Part shown: in pieces, positions 57,199-64,000 of the stretch
Position numbering within the stretch: the stretch's first letter is position 1
How the letters are laid out: the number at the start of each line of letters is the position of its first letter
The notes under the pieces: generated by a model
Seen by the model: the letters and a program-made list of their open reading frames with translations, nothing else
The model's database searches: none
What the model was told of the DNA's origin: nothing
Source of the DNA: an uncultured Clostridium sp.
Lineage (GTDB): Bacteria > Bacillota > Clostridia > Lachnospirales > Lachnospiraceae
DNA: 64,000 bases
Direction: 5' to 3'
NCBI GenBank assembly: GCA_945917985.1
Contig: CAMEIH010000012.1
Span: 1-64,000 of the forward strand
Program-made: the position numbers and the translations under genes

Positions 57199-58143
57199 TT
57201 ATTTATTTTCCACTGCATCCAGTACCAGCTTTGCTGCCCCATAATTTCCCGCATCGTTTCCAAGAGTTGCCAGAGAAAATTTTACCTGTCTGCTGCCATG
57301 GAAAACGTTCTTTTCATAATGAGGTCTGATAAAGTCGATCAGTATTTCTCCCGCTTTGGACACACCGCCACCGATAACAATCGCTTCCGGATTCACAACA
57401 CAGGCAATGGATGCAAGACCATCACCAAGATACTTGCCGAATTTCTCTGCCACCTCCACAGCAAGAGGATCTCTTTCCTTCACGGCATCAAACACAGTCT
57501 TGGCAGACACCTCGCCGCCTCTTAACACACTATCCTTATCACTTGATGCAAGAAGCTGGTTCGCCAGTCTTGTAATGCCGGTTGCGGAGGAATATTGCTC
57601 CAGGCATCCCTTATTGCCACAGCCGCAGATTTCCTCTTCTTCATCATTTACATGGATATGACCGATCTCACCGCCTGCACCGGTAGCGCCGGTAAGCATC
57701 TTACCGTCAATGATAATGCCACCGCCGACTCCTGTTCCCAGTGTCACAACGACAAGGTCTCTGTAACCCTGTCCGCCGCCCATCCACATTTCTCCAAGAG
57801 CTGCCACATTGGCGTCATTGCCTGCCATAACAGGCATATTTAAAAGATCTTCCAGTGTATCCTTGATGCTGAAGGTTCCCCATCCGAGATTGACAGCACG
57901 ATGAACGATACCTTTGCCGTCAACAGGCCCCGGTGCGCCTACACCGACGCCTGCCACAAAATCCTTATCGATCTGTTTCATTTTTTCCCTGATGCTGTCA
58001 GCAATATCAGGAAGAATTTTTTCACCGCCGTTCTCTGTTCTTGTGGGAATTTCCCATTTGTCCAGAACATTTCCTTCCACATCAAACAGACCAAGCTTTA
58101 CGGTAGTTCCTCCGATATCTACCCCGAAAACATATTTTTTCAT
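57199..58143 (-). CDS. ROK family glucokinase
   Basis: GVDIGGTTVKLGLFD; CGCGNKGCLEQYSSATGI. Confidence 0.93.
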   Translation of the reverse strand: MKKYVFGVDIGGTTVKLGLFDVEGNVLDKWEIPTRTENGGEKILPDIADSIREKMKQIDKDFVAGVGVGAPGPVDGKGIVHRAVNLGWGTFSIKDTLEDLLNMPVMAGNDANVAALGEMWMGGGQGYRDLVVVTLGTGVGGGIIIDGKMLTGATGAGGEIGHIHVNDEEEEICGCGNKGCLEQYSSATGITRLANQLLASSDKDSVLRGGEVSAKTVFDAVKERDPLAVEVAEKFGKYLGDGLASIACVVNPEAIVIGGGVSKAGEILIDFIRPHYEKNVFHGSRQVKFSLATLGNDAGNYGAAKLVLDAVENK

Positions 58144-58215
58144 TTACGTATACTCCCTTTTCTATTTTTATTTTTTAAATCTTTAATTATTCCTCAATTT
58201 TTATTTCTGTTGCAA

Positions 58216-59160
58216 TTAATCATCATCCTCATCGGATCTGCCTCTTGCAAGAGATTCCTGCACACGTCTGTAAAGCTCCTGTGCTGCATTGTAGCCCATC
58301 TTTTTCTGACGATGATTGATAGCTGCGGATTCACAGATAATTGCAAGATTACGTCCCGGGCGAATGGGTATGTTATGACACACAACCTTATTTCCCAGAT
58401 ATTCCGTATATTCTTCTTCCAGACCCAGTCTGTCGTATTCCTTCTCCTTGTCCCAGTCTTCCAGACGGATTACCAGATCGATATTCTGGGTATCCTTAAC
58501 ACTGGACACACCAAACAAAGTTTTTACATCGATAATACCGATACCGCGAAGTTCGATAAAATGCTTGGTGATATCAGGTGCGGAACCCACCAGAGTATCA
58601 TCACTTACCTTGCGGATCTCAACCGCGTCATCCGTCACGAGACGATGGCCTCTCTTAATCAGTTCAAGAGCTGCTTCCGATTTACCGATACCGCTTTCCC
58701 CTGTGATCAAAACGCCTTCGCCATAAACATCCACCAGTACGCCATGCACGGAAATACAGGGAGCCAGCTTTACGTTCAGCCATCTGATAATCTCTGCCAT
58801 AAATGCGGAGGTTGACTTCTTGGTCATAAGAAGCGGAACCTTGTGCTCGATGGCCGTCTTTAAAAACAGTTCATCAGGCTGAAGTTCACGGCAGAATACA
58901 ATAGCAGGAATCTCGCTGGAAAGAAGCCTTGTATAAATTTCTCTCTTTCTTGCCTCAGGAAGTCCCTCAATATAAGAATATTCCACAAAACCGATTACCT
59001 GTAATCTTGTTGCCTCAAAGTGCTCAAAATAACCTGCCAGCTGCAGCGCCGGTCTGTTGATATCCGGCTGGGTTATCTTGATTTTGGAGATATCCAGCTC
59101 CGGTGTCAGATTTTCAAGTTTCATCTTTTCGATAATGCTTTCCAGTTTTACGCTTGACAT
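58216..59160 (-). CDS. hprK: HPr kinase/phosphorylase
   Basis: GVLVDVYGEGVLITGESGIGKSEAALELIKRGHRLVTDDAVEI; ELRGIGIIDV. Confidence 0.96.
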   Translation of the reverse strand: MSSVKLESIIEKMKLENLTPELDISKIKITQPDINRPALQLAGYFEHFEATRLQVIGFVEYSYIEGLPEARKREIYTRLLSSEIPAIVFCRELQPDELFLKTAIEHKVPLLMTKKSTSAFMAEIIRWLNVKLAPCISVHGVLVDVYGEGVLITGESGIGKSEAALELIKRGHRLVTDDAVEIRKVSDDTLVGSAPDITKHFIELRGIGIIDVKTLFGVSSVKDTQNIDLVIRLEDWDKEKEYDRLGLEEEYTEYLGNKVVCHNIPIRPGRNLAIICESAAINHRQKKMGYNAAQELYRRVQESLARGRSDEDDD

Positions 59161-59229
59161 GTCCCTGCTCCTTTTCAATCAGTGCTTAATAATATATAAG
59201 TTTACCACATTAAAGTTTCAATCTCAATA

Positions 59230-61092
59230 TCATTGCGTGTGGAAAAAACGGTAGATATCCTCCGCAATATTGGCAGGAATCTCATCCAGCGAAGAGAGCG
59301 TTTCCACATCTGCATTTTTGATTTCCTCTATGGATTTAAAGTGATGCATCAGTGCCTTTCTCCTCGCGGGACCTACACCCGGAATTTCATCCAGCACGGA
59401 CTTTACCTGGGATTTGCTGCGCAACGATCTGTGATATTCAATGGCGAATCTATGCGCCTCATCCTGAATGCGGGTGATCAGCTTAAAGCCTTCGCTATCC
59501 CTGTCAATAGGGATCTCTTCATTGTGAAAATAAAGTCCCCTGGTACGATGGTTGTCATCCTTTACCATTCCACAGACCGGTATGTCAATATGCAGTTCCT
59601 CAAGAACAGAAAGGGCAATATTTACCTGTCCCCGTCCACCATCCATCATGATCAGATCCGGAAACTTGGTAAAGCTTCCAAGCTCCTTGTCAAAGGCTTT
59701 TTCTTCCAGTTCTTTTTGTTCCTCCATGCCGTGGGTAAACCGCCTTGTAAGCACCTCCCGCATGCAGGCATAATCGTCAGGTCCTGAAACCGTCTTAATC
59801 CGAAATTTTCTGTAATCACTGCGCTTAGGCTTGCCCTTCTCATAAACCACCATAGAGCCTACATTGGCAAAGCCGCTGATATTCGAAATGTCATAGGCTT
59901 CCATACGATTCACATTTTCAAGTCCAAGAAGCCTTCCGATTTCTCTGGCTGCTCCGATTGTACGTCCCTCTTCTCTTCTGATTCTCTCCTTATCCTGACT
60001 AAGGACAAGCTGAGCATTTTTTGCCGCAAGCTCCACCAGTTTTTCCTTGGTACCGATTTTAGGAACCTTAATATATACTCTTGCTCCCTTTCTCTTCGTG
60101 AGCCACTGCTCCAGTATCTCAGTATCCTCAATCTCCTCCTGTAACATCAGCTCCTTGGGAATGAACGGTGTGCCCGCATAAAACTGTTTTACGAAATCAA
60201 GTAATATCTGTGCGGGAGGCGTTTCCGACACATGTGTCATGTAGAAATGCTCCCGCCCCATGAGTTTTCCGTCTCTGACAAAAAAAACCTGCACCACTGC
60301 ATCCTTGTCATCACAGGCAAGTGCGATCACATCCTTGTCCTCGCCGCCGCTTCCCGTAATCTTCTGCTTCTGCGCCACCTGCTTCACACTGTTAAAAAGA
60401 TCACGATACCGGATAGCCTCTTCAAATTTCAGGTTTTCGGATGCCTCCTGCATTTTCTGTTCCAGTTCTTTTAAAATTTCCTGATAATTTCCATTCAGGA
60501 AATCCAGTGCTTTCTTCACATTCTCCCGATATACATCCTCCGGTACGTTTCCCTGGCAGGGTGCCATACACTGCCCGATATGGTAATTCAGGCAGGCTCT
60601 GTCACTACCGCAGTCCTTAGGCAGATTCTTATTGCAGGTGCGGAGCTGATAAAGCTTGTTGATCAGTTCAATGGTATCCTTCACCGCTGCCGCACTGGTG
60701 TAGGGGCCGAAATATTTGGAATGATCCTTTTTCATCATTCGGGAAAAAAGCACTCTTGGGTATGCTTCCCCCACCGTCACTTTAATATAAGGATAAGTCT
60801 TATCATCCTTCAGCATCGTATTATACTTGGGACGATGCTCCTTGATCAGATTATTTTCCAGAACAAGCGCTTCCAGTTCAGAATCCGTCACGATATATTC
60901 AAACCGGCGAATCAGGGTAACCATTTTGTCGATCTGAGGACCTCTTCCGATATTTTTTCGGAAATAAGACCTGACACGGTTGTGCAGATTGATAGCCTTT
61001 CCCACATAAATAATGGTGTCCGCTTCATCATGCATGATATAGACACCGGGACATTTCGGGAGTTTCTTCAATTCTTCCTGAATGTCAAACAT
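59230..61092 (-). CDS. uvrC: Excinuclease ABC subunit C
   Basis: [37 protein letters not shown] motif; C-terminal HhH. Confidence 0.96.
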   Translation of the reverse strand: MFDIQEELKKLPKCPGVYIMHDEADTIIYVGKAINLHNRVRSYFRKNIGRGPQIDKMVTLIRRFEYIVTDSELEALVLENNLIKEHRPKYNTMLKDDKTYPYIKVTVGEAYPRVLFSRMMKKDHSKYFGPYTSAAAVKDTIELINKLYQLRTCNKNLPKDCGSDRACLNYHIGQCMAPCQGNVPEDVYRENVKKALDFLNGNYQEILKELEQKMQEASENLKFEEAIRYRDLFNSVKQVAQKQKITGSGGEDKDVIALACDDKDAVVQVFFVRDGKLMGREHFYMTHVSETPPAQILLDFVKQFYAGTPFIPKELMLQEEIEDTEILEQWLTKRKGARVYIKVPKIGTKEKLVELAAKNAQLVLSQDKERIRREEGRTIGAAREIGRLLGLENVNRMEAYDISNISGFANVGSMVVYEKGKPKRSDYRKFRIKTVSGPDDYACMREVLTRRFTHGMEEQKELEEKAFDKELGSFTKFPDLIMMDGGRGQVNIALSVLEELHIDIPVCGMVKDDNHRTRGLYFHNEEIPIDRDSEGFKLITRIQDEAHRFAIEYHRSLRSKSQVKSVLDEIPGVGPARRKALMHHFKSIEEIKNADVETLSSLDEIPANIAEDIYRFFHTQ

Positions 61093-61152
61093 AATTTTCC
61101 TCTCTTCATCAAAATCAAACGCCGACCCGCTTTGCGGAACGGCCTATCAGGC

Positions 61153-61199
61153 AAAAAAGAATTCTTATACTATTGATTATAGCATAAGAATTCTTTTTT
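61153..61199. terminator. Long bidirectional terminator between ftsH and uvrC
   Basis: AAAAAAGAATTCTTATACTAT / ATAGCATAAGAATTCTTTTTT. Confidence 0.85.
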
Positions 61200-61202
61200 G
61201 TG

Positions 61203-63350
61203 TTAATCGGGACGCGTTCCCGAAAAAAGTCCTCTTGGTCTGTCATCGTCCTCATCAACAGTGTCTTCTTTCTCTTCCGGCTTCTCAGATAAGGGTTCCG
61301 GCTCCGGTTCCGAAGGCAAGGGTTCCGACACATTTTCAATTGCCGGCTCTTCAGGCTTTTTGGCAGGTTCCTCCTGGTCCGTTTCTTCCGGTTCCGGGAT
61401 TCCCTTTTCCTGACGGTAGATCTTCATGAATTCTTTACCACTGATCGTCTCTTTCTCAATCAAATGGGCTGCCAGTTTATCCATCAGCTCCCGATTGCCG
61501 GAAAGCATTTCCTTTGCTTCCTCATAACAGGTTTTCAAGAGTTCCATAATCTCCGTATCCACATCGGCCGCTGTCCTGTCTGAGCAGGTCAGTTTTGCGC
61601 CGCCGCCTAAATATTCGCTTTCCACCGTGGCAAGACCCATTAATCCAAACCGCTTGCTCATACCGAATCGGGTAATCATATTGCTTGCAATGTTGGTAGC
61701 CTGCTCAATATCATTGGCTGCTCCGGTAGTCACATTGCCGAATACAATCTCCTCTGCTGCACGACCACCAAGTAAGCTGACCAGTCTGTCATGGAGCTCT
61801 GCCTCTGTCTGCAGATATTTTTCTTCCTCAGGAACATGCATGACATATCCCAGCGCACCCATAGTCCTTGGAACAATGGTAATCTTCTGTACCGGCTCGG
61901 AATTTTTCTGGAGTGCACTGATCAGCGCATGCCCCACCTCGTGATAGGAGACGATCTTTCTCTCCTCCTGACTCATGATACGGTCCTTCTTTTCCTTTCC
62001 TACCAGTACCTGTTCCACTGCTTCAAAGAGATCCTTCTGGTTCACATATTCTCTGCCATGCTGAACCGCATTGATGGCTGCTTCGTTGATCATGTTGGCA
62101 AGATCCGCACCAACCGCACCGCTTGTGGCAAGTGCGATCGCATCAAGGTCTACACTGTCATCCAGATGCACATTTTTGGCATGTACCTTAAGAATAGCCA
62201 CACGCCCCTTCAGATCAGGCTTATCTACAATGATTCTCCTGTCAAAGCGTCCCGGACGAAGCAGCGCTTTATCCAGAATTTCCGGGCGGTTGGTAGCGCC
62301 AAGCACCAGAATGCCCTTAGAAGTGTCAAAACCATCCATCTCAGACAGGAGCTGATTCAGAGTCTGCTCTCTTTCCTCGTTTCCACCGCCGTATTTGCTG
62401 TCACGGCTTCGGCCGATAGCATCTATTTCATCGATAAAGATAATACAGGGAGCGTTCTTGGTAGCTTCCTTAAACAGATCTCTCACACGGGAAGCGCCCA
62501 CACCCACATACAATTCTATAAAATCAGAACCTGACAGGGAGAAGAAGGGAACTTTTGCCTCTCCGGCCACTGCCTTGGCAAGCAGAGTCTTACCGGTACC
62601 GGGAGGTCCCACAAGGAGCGCTCCTTTTGGAAGCTTGGCACCGATCTTTGCATACTTGCCGGGATTATGAAGAAAGTCCACTACTTCCTGTAAGGATTCC
62701 TTCGCCTCATCCTCACCGGCCACATCCTGAAAGGTAATTCCCGTTTCTTTCTGTACGTAAACCTTGGCTGTACTCTTTCCCACTCCCATAGGGCCTCCGC
62801 CCTTTGACATCTTGCGGAACAGGAAACTTAAAAGTACCCACATCAGCAAAATAGGCACAACATACGTCAGCAGGAAGCTGATGATCACACTGGAGCTGTC
62901 TGCCACTTCCCCTTTCACGGGCACATTATATTGAAGGAGCCGCTGGGTCAAGGTATCATCATCTTCTATTTTTCCGGTGTAGTAAGTCACGGTGGAAGGG
63001 CTGCCGTACAGATAGAGCATCGTCTGGGGTTTCTCTTCTTCCTTGGGCTTAATATTGACTCTGTCTGAACTGATTTCTACAGACTCAACCTTCCCATCCT
63101 CCAGCATCTGAATAAATTCATTGTAGCTGATCTCCTTTTCTGTTTCACCGGACATCATCTTCATAAAACTGCTCATCATAAGCAGTGTGACAAGTGCCGC
63201 TATCAGAAACAGGATCATGCTCTGTTTTTTGGGATCCTTGCCGTTATTGCCGGAACCATTTCCGTTGCCATTACCATTGTTGCCGCCGGAACCGTTGTTT
63301 CCATTTCCGGATCCCGGATCAAATTGGTTTAAATTGTTGTTTTCACTCAT
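61203..63350 (-). CDS. ftsH: ATP-dependent zinc metalloprotease FtsH
   Basis: [34 protein letters not shown] metal site. Confidence 0.96.
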   Translation of the reverse strand: MSENNNLNQFDPGSGNGNNGSGGNNGNGNGNGSGNNGKDPKKQSMILFLIAALVTLLMMSSFMKMMSGETEKEISYNEFIQMLEDGKVESVEISSDRVNIKPKEEEKPQTMLYLYGSPSTVTYYTGKIEDDDTLTQRLLQYNVPVKGEVADSSSVIISFLLTYVVPILLMWVLLSFLFRKMSKGGGPMGVGKSTAKVYVQKETGITFQDVAGEDEAKESLQEVVDFLHNPGKYAKIGAKLPKGALLVGPPGTGKTLLAKAVAGEAKVPFFSLSGSDFIELYVGVGASRVRDLFKEATKNAPCIIFIDEIDAIGRSRDSKYGGGNEEREQTLNQLLSEMDGFDTSKGILVLGATNRPEILDKALLRPGRFDRRIIVDKPDLKGRVAILKVHAKNVHLDDSVDLDAIALATSGAVGADLANMINEAAINAVQHGREYVNQKDLFEAVEQVLVGKEKKDRIMSQEERKIVSYHEVGHALISALQKNSEPVQKITIVPRTMGALGYVMHVPEEEKYLQTEAELHDRLVSLLGGRAAEEIVFGNVTTGAANDIEQATNIASNMITRFGMSKRFGLMGLATVESEYLGGGAKLTCSDRTAADVDTEIMELLKTCYEEAKEMLSGNRELMDKLAAHLIEKETISGKEFMKIYRQEKGIPEPEETDQEEPAKKPEEPAIENVSEPLPSEPEPEPLSEKPEEKEDTVDEDDDRPRGLFSGTRPD

Positions 63351-64000
63351 CTAGTTACTTTTTCCTTTTATGATTGGTTCGCTGGTAAGATCTACCCCCA
63401 GCTTTTTAAATGTTTTAATATCTACATCGGAAAGCATCACTGAGGTATGCACCTGGCAACCGCGCAGTTTCGGAAGCTGCTCCAGTGCTTTTTTCGCATT
63501 CGGATCGGTGAGAGCCGAAATGGACAGTGCAATCAGCACCTCGTCCGTATGCAGACGGGGATTCTTTCCTCCTAAATATTTCGTTTTTAATTCCTGAATG
63601 GGCTCAATTGCCTCCGGGGAAATCAGATGGGTATCATGATCCACATTTCCAAGGTATTTCAGGCAATTCAGCAAAAGTGCTGCGGAGGCTCCCAAAAGAT
63701 CTGTTGTCTTGGAAGTAATGATCGTACCGTCATTCAGTTCAATGGCAGCAGTTGGAACGCCCAGCTCCTGCGCTCTCTTCTTTGCGGCTACCGTTACCTT
63801 TCTGTCATCTGTGGTGATCTTTGCCTGCTTCATCAGAAGCTCTATCTTATAGACATCATTTTCCTTGGCTTTTCCCTTGATCACATCATTCATCGCCGTA
63901 TAGTAACGACGAATGATTTCCATATAGGAAGCTTCCTTACATGCCTCATCATCTATGATACAGTTTCCTGCCATATTGACACCCATGTCAGTGGGAGACT
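63351..64000 (-). CDS. DUF1846 family protein (partial, runs off the window)
   Basis: Reading frame open through the window edge (SPTDMGVNMAGNCIIDDEACKEAS...); DUF1846-like C-terminal part. Confidence 0.85.
   Translation of the reverse strand, partial: SPTDMGVNMAGNCIIDDEACKEASYMEIIRRYYTAMNDVIKGKAKENDVYKIELLMKQAKITTDDRKVTVAAKKRAQELGVPTAAIELNDGTIITSKTTDLLGASAALLLNCLKYLGNVDHDTHLISPEAIEPIQELKTKYLGGKNPRLHTDEVLIALSISALTDPNAKKALEQLPKLRGCQVHTSVMLSDVDIKTFKKLGVDLTSEPIIKGKSN

Noticed and set aside
61153-61199. Long AT-rich inverted repeat as a novel element
   Set aside because: Best explained as a strong intrinsic terminator between uvrC and ftsH; a single copy in this window.

Overview
The window looks like an ordinary stretch of a Firmicutes chromosome, probably Lachnospiraceae. 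This is inferred from gene content and organisation (nrdD-nrdG, the hprK-ROK-murB-rapZ-whiA-HPr cluster, spoIID/spoIIQ-like genes, large-type SRP RNA). Most genes are on the minus strand. Main blocks, left to right: LysE transporter, aminotransferase, plsC, murF, ddl; a GH9-like lipoprotein, an amidohydrolase and sporulation genes; an aconitase-family gene; tRNA-Ser(CGA); a tripartite hipB-hipS-hipT-like toxin/antitoxin module; a GH29 alpha-L-fucosidase; an Rpn-type PD-(D/E)XK gene with a truncated duplicate; a sugar ABC operon; nrdDG; an ECF sigma/anti-sigma pair; tadA and the SRP RNA; a c-di-GMP/sugar-regulation block; metG with a T-box leader; fba; the hprK...whiA/Crh-like cluster; uvrC; ftsH; and a partial DUF1846 gene. 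The most interesting signal is a three-copy, 140-190 bp intergenic element (18752-18943, 32436-32595, 36204-36346). It has an identical 31-nt hairpin core, AAAACGTGGAAGCCTTTGCTGAACACGTTTT, enclosed by long outer stems whose sequence differs in every copy but stays self-complementary. That is the pattern expected of a folded RNA or single-stranded-DNA element, and one copy supplies the C-terminal codons and stop of tadA. Other items of note are a nested palindrome/repeat patch at 13.92-14.15 kb, a promoter-leader-terminator arrangement in front of the aminotransferase, several proteins that appear to have lost catalytic residues (GH9-like, SGNH-like, LytM-like), an HPr paralogue with Asp at the His15 position, and a solute-binding lipoprotein with an apparent C-terminal TM anchor. 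All calls come from reading the sequence and supplied ORFs; no database search was run.
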